Assembly (NCBI GenBank): GCA_016778765.1
Contig: JADHOV010000027.1
Location: 1 to 38,998, forward strand
Length of the DNA stretch: 38,998 bases
Direction of reading: 5' to 3'
From: Paracoccaceae bacterium
GTDB lineage: Bacteria; Pseudomonadota; Alphaproteobacteria; Rhodobacterales; Rhodobacteraceae
Positions within the stretch are counted from its first letter, which is position 1; the number at the start of each line of letters is the position of its first letter. The notes beneath the pieces were generated by a model, which was not told where the DNA came from, made no database searches, and saw only the letters and a list, made by a program, of their open reading frames with translations. Shown here piece after piece: positions 17,913-26,477 of this stretch. Both the position numbers and the translations under genes were made by a program.

Positions 17913-18034
17913 CTTAACGTGCCTCTTTTTATACTCGCCGATTCCCGGCTGATTGGCGCAACGAGCACATAAGCCCCAACGCATGTTTCCAATGGTTCAA
18001 CAATCGCTTCTTTTTACCGCATGGCCCTCCGCAA

Positions 18035-18081
18035 ACACCACATCTTGTGTCACGCGGGTCGATCCGCACAAATTGGCGTAT
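18035..18081. promoter_or_regulatory. Paired NrdR boxes upstream of nrdJ
   Basis: Box 1, ACACCACATCTTGTGT (18035-18050), fits the NrdR consensus (ACAC-N8-GTGT with AT centre). Box 2 at 18066-18081 (GCACAAATTGGCGTAT) is degenerate but begins exactly 31 bases away, the three-helical-turn spacing typical of NrdR sites. NrdR is the ATP/dATP-sensing repressor of ribonucleotide reductase genes. Box 1 is convincing, box 2 moderate. Confidence 0.65.
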
Positions 18082-18790
18082 ATGAGTGGGGTTGGTCAAT
18101 CGGTTTTTTTAAAAATTTTCAAATAAATTCGCTTGACTTCACAGTCTCAAATTTTTTTGAAATCTCAACTTGCAAGTTATGCCTGAGGCCCGAAAATTTT
18201 TGGCTTTGCCGTTGGTTGAAAAAAACTGAAGTTTTTTGGAAGGTTAGCAGAAGAACTTGAGCTTTATGGAAACATTTAAATCGATAGCCCGCCGATTCAT
18301 TTTGGGCGATATGTCAGGTAAAATATCAAAGCAGGATCTCAAACTTATCCGATGACTTTCGATGCAGTTCGGTCACGGCGCTTAAACTGTTTTCTTTCTC
18401 AATCCGCATCTGCTTTTAATTTAAGCAATTTTTTTGCATTAAATTTAATCGCATGAGCCCAAGTATTAGGGCTATATATACAGATTGAGACCTGTCAAAA
18501 ATGTCTGAATATGAACTTTCTCGTAATTTTCTTGGCTGTGCACTTTTGTTGAAAAGAGTTTTTTGTGAAATAGGCGGCTTGCATGCACCTGTTTTAAATT
18601 CGTGTTACACTATCTGATCTAAAAATTTTGAATATGAGGCCGCGGAGAAGGACGATGCGCTGCGCCGAACTCTTCAAGGATGCAATTTTATGATCCACGC
18701 GCGCGCATGAAACGTGATTCTGAGACTGGGTGCCAAGGATTATGCAAACCGCGATGCGCAACAGAACGAGTAATTGCATCTGAAACGAGT
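18082..18790. other. AT-rich intergenic stretch upstream of nrdJ
   Basis: About 700 bases with no supportable gene on either strand. It contains a second copy of the palindrome ACTTGCAAGT (18168-18177) and several A/T homopolymer runs. I see no B12 riboswitch signature, no transposon ends and no RNA gene. The GMC gene ends on its right side without a clear terminator. Confidence 0.4.
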
Positions 18791-18791
18791 A

Positions 18792-20390
18792 TCATTTCCC
18801 GCAGTTTAAGATTAAATCTGCTGCTTTTTCAGCAATCATGATGGTTGGAGCGTTTGTATTTCCGCTTGTAATACAAGGCATTGCGCTGGCATCGACCACT
18901 CTTAAACCTTCTATGCCACGAAGTTGTAGTTTTTCGGTCAAGGGCGCCGTTGCATCTTGCCCCATGCGCACGCTGGATGTTGGATGAAAAATCGTTGTGC
19001 CAATATCTCCCGCCGCCTGAATCAGGTCGCGATCCGTTTGCGCTTGCGGCCCTGGTTTATATTCTTTCGGCTGATATTGTTGTAAGGCGGGTTGCGCCAT
19101 TATCTTTCGCGTCAGATTAATCGCATCCTTTGCCACCAATCGATCGCCTTCGCTGGACAAAAAATTCGGAGATATTTGAGGGGCATCAAGAGGGTTTGAG
19201 CTGGCAAGCCGCACCTCTCCGCGGCTTTCAGGCCGCAAATGACAAACAGAAGCGGTTATTGCGGGGAAATCATGCAGCGGTTCACCAAAAGCATCTAACG
19301 ACAAAGGCTGCACATGGTATTCTAAATCTGCCGTTGCCACATCCGGGCGTGATTTTGCAAAAGCCCCCAATTGAGAGGGCGCCATCGACATGGGTCCGGA
19401 CCGTTTGAGCAAATATTCACCAGCGATTTTGGCTTTTCCAAAAACCGAATTGGCCAAAGTGTTAAGGGTTTTTGCTCCCGTTAACCGCCATGAACAGCGC
19501 AACTGCAGGTGATCTTGCAGATTTGCGCCAATTTCGGGACTATGTTGAAGCACTTCAACGCCATGCGCTTGTAGATGCTGCGCGGGCCCTATTCCCGATA
19601 ATTGCAAAAGATGCGGAGATCCGATAGCCCCCGCGCACAGAATGACTTCCGCCCTTGCATAGGCCGTTTTTGAAGTGGCGCCTTGTTGATACTCTACCCC
19701 AACCGCATGGTTTTGTTTCACAATCACGCGCTGGGTTTGGGCATGCGTTTTTAAATATAAATTATTTTTGTTTTTAATCGTTCTAAGGAAAGAACCTGCC
19801 GTATTTGACCGCCAGCCGGAACGTTGATTTACTTTGAAATATCCGACCCCTTCATTATCACCTGTGTTGAAATCATCCACCGGCGGAATGCCTGCGCTTA
19901 TCGCAGCCCGACGCCAATCATCCAACACCGGCCAATGCAGCCTTTGCCGCTCAACGCGCCATTCACCGCCCGCCCCGTGATATTCAGAGGCGCCATCGAC
20001 ATAATCTTCGGACTTTTTAAAATAAGGTAGCACGTCATCCCAGCCCCAGCCGAGAAGGCCCAATTGTCGCCAGTGATCATAATCCGCGGCCTGCCCGCGC
20101 AAATAGAGCATTCCGTTTATAGAGCTACAGCCGCCTAATATTTTTCCCCTTGGGTATAACAAGCTGCGATTATTCAAACCGATCTGTGGTTGTGTTTTGA
20201 ATTGCCAATCTGTGCGGGGATTATCGATGCAATATAAATAGCCCATTGGAATATGCACCCAGTGATAATTATCACGCCCCCCCGCCTCTAAAAGCAATGT
20301 TTTATGGCCCGCCTCAGCCAAACGCTTCGCCAAAACACAGCCCGCGCTGCCCGCCCCAACAATAATATAATCAAATTCCATAATCGCCAT
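18792..20390 (-). CDS. GMC-family flavoprotein dehydrogenase (choline/alcohol dehydrogenase-like)
   Basis: A 532-residue FAD enzyme oxidising an alcohol group. The N-terminal dinucleotide fold is at IIVGAGSAGCVLAKRL (Gly12, Gly14, Gly17). GMC signature 1 is in the LLYPRGKILGGCSSINGMLY stretch, signature 2 in GAIGSPHLLQLSGIGP. The active-site His469 is in IFHPTSSVRMG, and the Asn partner in SGNTNAPTIMIAEKAADLI. The family includes BetA-type choline dehydrogenases, but no betaine-aldehyde dehydrogenase, betI or transporter gene is adjacent, so choline is not supported over other alcohols. ATG at 20390 (AGGG upstream) and 20381 are both possible starts. It is transcribed alone. Confidence 0.88.
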   Translation of the reverse strand: MAIMEFDYIIVGAGSAGCVLAKRLAEAGHKTLLLEAGGRDNYHWVHIPMGYLYCIDNPRTDWQFKTQPQIGLNNRSLLYPRGKILGGCSSINGMLYLRGQAADYDHWRQLGLLGWGWDDVLPYFKKSEDYVDGASEYHGAGGEWRVERQRLHWPVLDDWRRAAISAGIPPVDDFNTGDNEGVGYFKVNQRSGWRSNTAGSFLRTIKNKNNLYLKTHAQTQRVIVKQNHAVGVEYQQGATSKTAYARAEVILCAGAIGSPHLLQLSGIGPAQHLQAHGVEVLQHSPEIGANLQDHLQLRCSWRLTGAKTLNTLANSVFGKAKIAGEYLLKRSGPMSMAPSQLGAFAKSRPDVATADLEYHVQPLSLDAFGEPLHDFPAITASVCHLRPESRGEVRLASSNPLDAPQISPNFLSSEGDRLVAKDAINLTRKIMAQPALQQYQPKEYKPGPQAQTDRDLIQAAGDIGTTIFHPTSSVRMGQDATAPLTEKLQLRGIEGLRVVDASAMPCITSGNTNAPTIMIAEKAADLILNCGK

Positions 20391-20442
20391 TTAACCCTAT
20401 TTTTAATTAGGGTGTTACTTTTTTAAACGCTGGTTTAATAAG

Positions 20443-20452
20443 TTTGTACAAA
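20443..20452. promoter_or_regulatory. Palindrome TTTGTACAAA upstream of the GMC gene
   Basis: A perfect 10-bp palindrome about 55 bases ahead of the GMC start, placed where an operator could sit. Weak evidence by itself. Confidence 0.2.
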
Positions 20453-20571
20453 AAAATCCCTGCCCTGGAACGGCGATTGCACGCAAAATTTAAAAGCTAT
20501 TGCTGCGCTTTGCCTATACTTCTTTAGTTACTCACGCCATCTCGCTGAAAAGCGCTGCGTTAAGAAAACTT

Positions 20572-20679
20572 ATGAAAGCGCACCATACTTTAGCTCTTAA
20601 AGTTGTTAACGTATTGAAGGATAAATTTGCAAAAGCCTATTGCGTGAAAACTAACCGTATGAAATCGACTCCAGATTAA
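20572..20679 (+). CDS. Possible 35-residue basic peptide
   Basis: A short frame (ATGAAAGCG start) reading MKAHHTLALKVVNVLKDKFA and ending ...MKSTPD. It is basic and has a plausible amphipathic stretch, but the ribosome-binding site is weak (AAGAAA) and I recognise no family. It lies in the 480-base gap between the GMC and NDH-2 genes, which otherwise holds no gene besides the leader peptide at 20811. Chance is a serious alternative. Confidence 0.2.
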   Translation: MKAHHTLALKVVNVLKDKFAKAYCVKTNRMKSTPD

Positions 20680-20757
20680 TATGGATGGTTTTGTTTATTT
20701 AAGGCTCTGCAAAAAAAAGATAAAACGCGCAGCGTGGGGAATCAAAAAACACTTACA

Positions 20758-20785
20758 TTGGTAATTAAAATAGCAAGTTTATGCT
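20758..20785 (+). promoter_or_regulatory. Candidate promoter of the NDH-2 transcript
   Basis: TTGGTA (20758-20763), a 16-base spacer, and TATGCT (20780-20785). Transcription starting near 20792 would give a leader of about 19 bases before the small frame at 20811, consistent with that frame being translated first. Confidence 0.4.
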
Positions 20786-20810
20786 TCTGGACTAATTCCT
20801 TAGAAAGGAT

Positions 20811-20870
20811 ATGAAAGCGTGGTGGATTAAGTTAATCAGCAACCCCGCGCAGCATAAAAGGTTTAATTGA
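20811..20870 (+). CDS. Candidate 19-residue leader peptide of the NDH-2 gene
   Basis: A frame of 19 codons, MKAWWIKLISNPAQHKRFN, with a better Shine-Dalgarno (AGAAAGGAT, adjacent to the ATG) than the downstream gene itself. Its TGA stop is followed by a single base and then the ATG of the NADH dehydrogenase gene, an arrangement typical of coupled translation. Two consecutive tryptophans suggest either a membrane-seeking peptide or an amino-acid-sensing leader. I found no alternative hairpin pair and terminator that would make it a classical attenuator. The product is not recognised. Confidence 0.4.
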   Translation: MKAWWIKLISNPAQHKRFN

Positions 20871-20871
20871 A

Positions 20872-22500
20872 ATGGTACATCGTATTTTGATTTTGGGCGG
20901 CGGCTTCGCTGGATTATACGCTGCTCGAAATCTGCAACGGTTAATGGGCAAAGAAGCTGCGATCGAAGTTGTAAATCGTGAGAATTATTTTGTGTTCCAA
21001 CCTTTGCTACCCGAGGTGGCCGGCGGCGCGATTTCAGCGGTAAATGCAGTTTCGCCTTTGCGCTTTCTTACCCGGAAAATTTTCATACGAAAAGCTGAGA
21101 TTGATAGTATCAACCCAGAGGCGCAAACGGTGACCGTTTTTCAAGGGGTGCAGCGCCGGCCTACGGTTTTGGAGTATGATCACCTGATTATTGCGCTTGG
21201 GTCTGGAAGCGATTTATCTCGCACACCTGGCCTGAACGAACACGCCTTCACGATGAAAACGCTCAGCGATGCGCGGCGTTTAAGGGCGCATGTGATTGAG
21301 CGGCTGGAACATGCCGATATCACGCGCCTTCCCGAGGTGAAGAAAGGTGCCCTTACCTTCACCGTGATCGGAGGGGGGTTTTCAGGAATTGAAACCGTGG
21401 GTGAGATAAAAGAACTGATCGATCGTTCTTTACGCTACTATCCAAATATAAAAGCCTCAGAAATACGCGTTGTCGTGTTAGAATTTGCCGATCGTATCTT
21501 GAATGAAATGCCCGAAAGCCTTGCCGCCTATGCGCAGAGCAAATTAAACCAGCGGGGCATTGAAGTGCAGCTGGGCGTTGGTGTCGCAGAAGCAACGGGG
21601 ACGCAGCTAGTCACCACAACCGGAGAGGTAATAGAAACGCGCACCATCGTGGCCACAATTGGCAATACGCCGCCCCCCGTGGTTGCAACGATGCCTTTAA
21701 CGCTTAAGCAGGGGCGAATCTTGGTTCGGCGTGATTTTCGTGCAGATGGGTTTGAAAACATTTGGGCGATAGGGGATTGTGCGTTAATACCAATGACCAA
21801 AACGGCCTCAGACCGCGAAGATTTCGCCCCTCCAACAGCCCAATTTGCCGTGCGAGAGGCAAAGCATTTAGCGCGAAATGTTGTTGCAGCCCTTCAAAAT
21901 CGGAGTTTGAAGAATTTTCATTATAGTTCAAAAGGATCGCTGGCCTCGCTTGGCGCCGGGCGCGGTGTTGCGGAAGTTTATGGTATCAAGTTGACCGGTC
22001 GTTTGGCCTGGCTGTTATGGCGAGTCTATTACATTTCGTTTCTCCCCGGTATGCAAACCCGCATCTCTGTGCTTTGGAATTGGCTGATGGACGGGTTTTC
22101 CCCCCGCTCAGTGGTTCAGATTAATTCAGAAAAGCCGCAAGATGCGCGATATGTCTTATACCGCGCAGGTGATCGAATTTACGAAAATGGCGCGCGCTCT
22201 GATGGGTTTTACACGATCGCTAGCGGCAGCGTCGAAATTACTGGCATAGATCCCGTAACCGGGGAAGAGACATCACGCGTTCTTAACGCGGGCGATCACT
22301 TTGGGGAACGCTTGCTTATTGGCGCAACGCGGCGGATTGCCACCGCGGTTGCGGTCGAAGACACAAAGGTTTTGGTCTTAACGCGCGATGAGTTTTTGAA
22401 GCTTGCAGAGGGTCTTCCCTTCTTTCGCACATATTTCGAAACCCATTTACGAAACTCGGGGCTTGGAAGCATCGAGGCAGAAAACCACGATAAAGCTTAA
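20872..22500 (+). CDS. Type II NADH dehydrogenase fused to a cyclic-nucleotide-binding domain
   Basis: A 542-residue protein in two parts. Residues 1 to about 410 form an NDH-2-type flavoprotein that passes electrons from NADH to quinone without pumping protons: FAD site ILGGGFAGLYAARN (7-20), NADH site FTVIGGGFSGIETVGE (about 163-178), and GFENIWAIGDCALIP. A hydrophobic/aromatic segment (AWLLWRVYYISFLPGMQTR) probably seats it on the membrane. Residues about 420-535 are a Crp-type effector domain; its phosphate-cassette-like FGERLLIGATRRIATAVA keeps the Glu and Arg expected for binding cAMP/cGMP. No DNA-binding domain is present. This implies direct allosteric control of respiration by a cyclic nucleotide. 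Confidence 0.9.
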   Translation: MVHRILILGGGFAGLYAARNLQRLMGKEAAIEVVNRENYFVFQPLLPEVAGGAISAVNAVSPLRFLTRKIFIRKAEIDSINPEAQTVTVFQGVQRRPTVLEYDHLIIALGSGSDLSRTPGLNEHAFTMKTLSDARRLRAHVIERLEHADITRLPEVKKGALTFTVIGGGFSGIETVGEIKELIDRSLRYYPNIKASEIRVVVLEFADRILNEMPESLAAYAQSKLNQRGIEVQLGVGVAEATGTQLVTTTGEVIETRTIVATIGNTPPPVVATMPLTLKQGRILVRRDFRADGFENIWAIGDCALIPMTKTASDREDFAPPTAQFAVREAKHLARNVVAALQNRSLKNFHYSSKGSLASLGAGRGVAEVYGIKLTGRLAWLLWRVYYISFLPGMQTRISVLWNWLMDGFSPRSVVQINSEKPQDARYVLYRAGDRIYENGARSDGFYTIASGSVEITGIDPVTGEETSRVLNAGDHFGERLLIGATRRIATAVAVEDTKVLVLTRDEFLKLAEGLPFFRTYFETHLRNSGLGSIEAENHDKA

Positions 22501-22768
22501 TAATTGTTGAAAATACTGGATTAGCTTTTCAAACAGACGTTCACGCGGCGCGCTTTTAAGGAAACATCTGAACGTGCACCAAACTTGCTCAACCCGGCTA
22601 TGACATACATGATCAGTCAAACCTGCAGTGTCGGAAATAAAATGCGTTAACCAATCAGCGCCTGCCCCAGAACCGCGCCGCGTATAAAACACTTAGCCCG
22701 GCCGTTGACAGCAATCCGCAACTGTTGCTTTCTACCCATCTCATCACTTGCTTCAAAAAGCTATTTTC
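22501..22768. other. Intergenic region before the SDR gene, with candidate promoter
   Basis: No supportable gene. TTGACA at 22705-22710 followed 17 bases later by CTTTCT is a possible weak promoter of the SDR gene. A short AT-rich hairpin (TTGAAAA/TTTTCAA, 22507-22532) follows the NDH-2 stop but lacks a GC stem. Confidence 0.3.
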
Positions 22769-23527
22769 ATGTCTCAACAATTTGCGCGCTTTCCAAGCCT
22801 ATCGGGAAAAACAGTTTTTATGACAGGCGGGGCCTCCGGGATTGGCGCCGAGATTGTTAAGGCCTTTTCCGATCAAGGCGCGAAGGTTGGGTTTTTAGAT
22901 CTCGATCAGACAGGTAGCGCAGAATTGGCTGAAAAGCTCGGCCCGAATGTTACGTTTGAAATTTGTGACCTGCGCGATATTACCGCGCTCAAGTCGGCCT
23001 TGGATGCATTGATTGGCCGGATTGGCAATGCCGATGTGGTGGTGAACAATGCTGCAAGAGATGACCGGCATGATTGGCAGGATGTCACGGTTGAGTATTG
23101 GGACGAACGCATGGCTACAAATTTACGTCACCAATTCTTTACCTTACAACATCTTGCGCCAGGAATGACCGAACGCGGTGGCGGGTCTATTATAAATATC
23201 GGCTCGAATTCATGGTGGGAGGCAGGGGGCGGTTTTCCAGCCTATGCGACCGCAAAATCGGCCGTGCATGGCCTGACCCGTACGATGGCGCGTGATTTGG
23301 GAAAACACCGCATTCGCGTCAATACTGTTGTACCAGGCTGGATAATGACGGAGCGCCAAAAAGATCTTTGGGTCACGCCGGAAGGTTTGGAAAATCAGCG
23401 CAAAAGGCAATGCCTTCCAGACTTGATCGATCCGGTCTATGTGGCGCGCATGGTCCTCTTTTTGGCGTCAGATGATGCAGCCATGTGCACGGCAAATAAC
23501 TATATGGTCGAAGCGGGTTCGATCTAA
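22769..23527 (+). CDS. SDR-family sugar 1-dehydrogenase (xylose dehydrogenase-like)
   Basis: A 252-residue NAD(P)-dependent short-chain dehydrogenase. TGGASGIG (19-26) binds the cofactor, NNAA at 93-96 replaces the usual NNAG, and Ser146, Tyr159 and Lys163 form the catalytic set. It shares several unusual stretches with the Caulobacter D-xylose 1-dehydrogenase as I remember it: DDRH, YWDER, NLRH, a TPEG loop, QCL and VLFLASDDA. Oxidation of an aldose to its lactone is therefore likely, though the actual sugar is not settled. ATG at 22769 is chosen; a TTG at 22748 is in frame. No other sugar-acid pathway genes are nearby. It converges on mltG. Confidence 0.8.
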   Translation: MSQQFARFPSLSGKTVFMTGGASGIGAEIVKAFSDQGAKVGFLDLDQTGSAELAEKLGPNVTFEICDLRDITALKSALDALIGRIGNADVVVNNAARDDRHDWQDVTVEYWDERMATNLRHQFFTLQHLAPGMTERGGGSIINIGSNSWWEAGGGFPAYATAKSAVHGLTRTMARDLGKHRIRVNTVVPGWIMTERQKDLWVTPEGLENQRKRQCLPDLIDPVYVARMVLFLASDDAAMCTANNYMVEAGSI

Positions 23528-23575
23528 CATTGGAGCGTTCATAAGCTGACGTTAAATACGTTTGAATGGCTTTGG

Positions 23576-24724
23576 CTATTCTGATTGCGCGGCTTCAATT
23601 TTTCGCCATTTTGCCACGTTTTTATTATGCTCGGCCAGCGTTTCGGCAAAGGCATGCCCGCCCGTGCCATCGGCAACGAAAAACACCAGATTTGTCGACT
23701 CAGGGTTCAAAGCGGCTTCAATACTCGCCTTGCCGGGATTGGCGATCGGCGTCGGGGGCAATCCTTTATTCGTATATGTGTTCCAAGGGGTGTCTTTGCG
23801 CAATTCACTGCGACGCAAGCCGCGCCCCAGCACAGCTTGACCTTTCGTAATGCCATAAATCACCGTTGGATCGGTTTGTAGCGGCATGCCTCTGGTCAAA
23901 CGGTTGATAAACACGCTGGCAACCAGACGCCGCTCGGCAGCCATGGCGGTTTCCTTTTCGATAATTGAGGCAAGTATCAGCGCCTCTTGGGGTGTCGCGA
24001 GAGGCAACCCCTCGGCGCGCAGCGCCCAAGCCTCACTCAAATAGCTTTCTTGGGTTTGGCTCATGCGTTGCAGCAGTCCTGTTCTTGTATCTCCTTTGCG
24101 CAACTCATAACTGATCGTTGCAAGGCTGCCTTCGGCCGGAATTTCAAGAATATCGCCGGTTAAAATATCGATATTTGATAAGGCTTCGACCACCTGCCAC
24201 GAGGTTATGCCCTCGGCCATAGTTAAACGGAAGCGTAGGCCCGGGAGCGCAACCGTCTCTTTGTAGGCTGCTGGCGGCGCTTGTGACAGGTCAAAACTAT
24301 CGATTTCTACCAATTTTTGCGTGACGGGATCCATTTCGCGAATTTGAGCTTGCGTTGTATTAATTCCCAATCGGAACACGATTTCAGTACCGCAGGTATT
24401 TGCCCCACCACGGGTTACAATATCGGTGATCTCGCGCATTGAAGACCCTTGGGGAATTAAGAAACTGCCTGCTTTTAACTGCGCCGTTTTGTTTTCATAC
24501 TCACTGCCAATACGAAATATCGCAGGTTGAGACAGGGCACCCATCTCGTCTAATTGCTGCGATAATTTGCGCATGGTTTGACCTCGGTCAACCAGCAAAC
24601 ATTTTGCTTCAGAAAGCGGACCGGCACCATAATATTGCGCCTGCCCCCAAAGAGCGAGCGCACCGATCAGGAGAAACACCAAGATTAGAAAGGTCAGCGC
24701 ATTCGACGCCGCGCTTCGCCACAT
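23576..24724 (-). CDS. mltG: Endolytic transglycosylase MltG
   Basis: A 382-residue YceG/MltG protein that cleaves nascent peptidoglycan strands at the inner membrane and so helps set glycan chain length. A single N-terminal membrane anchor (FLILVFLLIGALALW, about 12-26) precedes a LysM-like domain and the catalytic domain with ILASIIEKET (Glu256 as catalytic acid), QTDPTVIYG, and NTYTNKGLPPTPIANPG, all hallmarks of the family. Its ATG shares one base with the fabF stop (TAATG), so it is translated as the last gene of the acpP-fabF-mltG operon, a common order in Alphaproteobacteria. Confidence 0.96.
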   Translation of the reverse strand: MWRSAASNALTFLILVFLLIGALALWGQAQYYGAGPLSEAKCLLVDRGQTMRKLSQQLDEMGALSQPAIFRIGSEYENKTAQLKAGSFLIPQGSSMREITDIVTRGGANTCGTEIVFRLGINTTQAQIREMDPVTQKLVEIDSFDLSQAPPAAYKETVALPGLRFRLTMAEGITSWQVVEALSNIDILTGDILEIPAEGSLATISYELRKGDTRTGLLQRMSQTQESYLSEAWALRAEGLPLATPQEALILASIIEKETAMAAERRLVASVFINRLTRGMPLQTDPTVIYGITKGQAVLGRGLRRSELRKDTPWNTYTNKGLPPTPIANPGKASIEAALNPESTNLVFFVADGTGGHAFAETLAEHNKNVAKWRKIEAAQSE

Positions 24725-25983
24725 TAGCGGGCTTTACCCAAAAGGAGTGAGGCGTTAGTGCCTCCAAAGCCGAATGAGTTTGAAAGGGCAACGTCAATTT
24801 TGCGCGGACGGTTTTCATTCGCCGCCAAATCAACCGCAGTTTCCACCGCGGGATCATCAAGGTTGATGGTTGGGGGCGCCACTTGATCTCGAATTGCCAG
24901 AATGGTGAAGATCGCTTCAATAGCGCCTGCAGCACCTAAAAGGTGGCCAGTGGCGGATTTTGTTGAGCTCATGGTCAAATTTGAAGCTGCCTCACCCATC
25001 ATGCGTTCTACTGCGGCCAATTCAATCACATCCGCCATTGTCGAAGTGCCATGCGCGTTAATGTAATCAACTGCCTCTGGTTGCAACGCGGCTTTTGACA
25101 AAGCAGCGCGCATGGCGCGCTCGCCGCCTTCGCCATCTTCAGACGGGGCGGTAATGTGATAGGCATCCCCAGACAGCCCATAGCCCAAAACTTCGGCGTA
25201 TATTTTGGCGCCGCGCGCAACAGCGTGTTCATATTCTTCTAGCACAACCACGCCGCTGCCTTCGCCCATCACGAAGCCGTCACGATTGCGATCATACGGG
25301 CGCGAGGCCGCTTGTGGATTATCAACATAATTGGTCGAAAGCGCTTTACACGCGTTAAACCCGGCTATTCCGATTTCGGAAATTGCGGCCTCGGCTCCTC
25401 CGGCCACCATCACGTCTGCATCATTGGTTTGGATCAACCGGGCGGCATCGCCAATCGCATGCGCTCCCGTGGAGCAGGCGGTCACCACCGAGTGATTTGG
25501 GCCTTTAAACCGAAAACGGATACTCACTTGCCCGGAAACAAGGTTGATCAACGCTCCGGGGATAAAAAACGGCGACACCCGACGTGGCCCGCGTTCTTTG
25601 ATTAAGATGGCGGTTTCGGCAATTGAATTAAGCCCACCGATTCCCGATCCGATCATAACTCCGGTGCGCAGACGCCCCGCCTCTTCCTCGGGCATCCAAC
25701 CAGAATCCTCAACCGCCTCAACAGCGGCAGCTATCCCATATAGGATAAAATCATCTATTTTCCGTTGCTCTTTGCCCGCGAGAACATCATCGGCATTGAA
25801 GCTTGCGCCGCTGCCATCGCCTAGCGGCACTTCGCAGGCATATTTCGTTGCAACCTGCTCAGCGTCAAAGCGCGTGATGAGGCCCGCGCCAGATTGCCCG
25901 GCCAATATGCGTGACCACGTGGCCTCGACGCCATTCGCCAATGGCGTTACCATTCCAAGACCTGTGACAACCACTCGACGCAT
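24724..25983 (-). CDS. fabF: 3-oxoacyl-ACP synthase II
   Basis: Condenses malonyl-ACP with acyl-ACP in fatty-acid elongation. The 419 residues carry Cys170 (VVTACSTGAHA), His311 (NAHGTSTMAD), and Lys342/His347 (STKSATGHLLGAAG), the full KAS II set. The C-terminus NSFGFGGTNASLLL is also typical. ATG at 25983 has AAGGA 7 bases upstream. It follows acpP by about 160 bases, with a terminator-like hairpin between, and its stop overlaps the mltG start, so fabF and mltG are coupled. Confidence 0.97.
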   Translation of the reverse strand: MRRVVVTGLGMVTPLANGVEATWSRILAGQSGAGLITRFDAEQVATKYACEVPLGDGSGASFNADDVLAGKEQRKIDDFILYGIAAAVEAVEDSGWMPEEEAGRLRTGVMIGSGIGGLNSIAETAILIKERGPRRVSPFFIPGALINLVSGQVSIRFRFKGPNHSVVTACSTGAHAIGDAARLIQTNDADVMVAGGAEAAISEIGIAGFNACKALSTNYVDNPQAASRPYDRNRDGFVMGEGSGVVVLEEYEHAVARGAKIYAEVLGYGLSGDAYHITAPSEDGEGGERAMRAALSKAALQPEAVDYINAHGTSTMADVIELAAVERMMGEAASNLTMSSTKSATGHLLGAAGAIEAIFTILAIRDQVAPPTINLDDPAVETAVDLAANENRPRKIDVALSNSFGFGGTNASLLLGKAR

Positions 25984-26084
25984 CCGCCCGTCCTTCTAAT
26001 CTAATTATTTCACCTGCAACCTCAGGGTCTGTAAATACGTCTATTTGTTAGAAATCACAAGAATTAGGACTTTGGATTTGTAAC

Positions 26085-26115
26085 AAAAAAAGCCCCTGCC
26101 ATTACTGACAGAGGC
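26085..26115 (-). terminator. Intrinsic terminator after acpP
   Basis: Stem GCCTCTG / CAGGGGC (one G-U pair, 10-base loop) followed on the minus strand by seven Ts. It lies 26 bases past the acpP stop and before fabF. It probably lets acpP mRNA accumulate in excess over fabF, in line with the abundance of acyl carrier protein. Confidence 0.75.
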
Positions 26116-26141
26116 CGTATTCAGCATTTACGGGTGCAAGC

Positions 26142-26375
26142 TTACGACGCTTCACTGATAAATTTAACTGCATCTCCAAATGTTTGGATGTTTTCTGCGG
26201 CATCGTCGGGAATTTCAATTCCGAACTCTTCTTCAAAAGCCATGACCAATTCTACTGTGTCCAAGCTGTCGGCGCCAAGGTCATCAATGAATGATGCATT
26301 GTCTGACACTTTATCTTCTTCAACACCAAGATGCTCCACAACAATCTTTTTAACGCGGTCTGCGATATCGCTCAT
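26142..26375 (-). CDS. acpP: Acyl carrier protein
   Basis: The 77-residue carrier that holds growing acyl chains on a phosphopantetheine arm. The [18 protein letters not shown] motif places the modified serine at residue 37, and the sequence is strongly acidic as expected. The Shine-Dalgarno GAGGAA lies upstream of the ATG. A promoter at about 26449-26477 and a terminator directly after it suggest that it can be transcribed alone as well as with fabF-mltG. Confidence 0.98.
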   Translation of the reverse strand: MSDIADRVKKIVVEHLGVEEDKVSDNASFIDDLGADSLDTVELVMAFEEEFGIEIPDDAAENIQTFGDAVKFISEAS

Positions 26376-26448
26376 TATTCATTCCTCATTCTATGCGGGC
26401 CGAGCCCGGTTAACCACTCTGCGAGCGGGTCTTACCTTTTTGATGGCC

Positions 26449-26477
26449 TCCCTAAGCCACAGGCGCGAACCAGTCAA
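26449..26477 (-). promoter_or_regulatory. Candidate acpP promoter
   Basis: On the minus strand, TTGACT (26477-26472), a 17-base spacer and TAGGGA (26454-26449). Initiation near 26442 gives a leader of about 67 bases. The -35 is good, the -10 weak. Confidence 0.4.

Noticed and set aside
17913-18300. Cobalamin riboswitch ahead of the B12-dependent reductase
   Set aside because: Looked for because the enzyme needs B12, but no B12-box-like conserved core is visible; the NrdR boxes explain regulation better.
18594-18779. 61-codon minus-strand frame in the nrdJ-GMC gap
   Set aside because: Low-complexity hydrophobic start, no Shine-Dalgarno and no recognisable domain in an AT-rich stretch; likely chance.
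22447-22692. 81-codon minus-strand frame after the NDH-2 gene
   Set aside because: It overlaps the NDH-2 C-terminus, has no recognisable family or ribosome-binding site, and its composition looks random.
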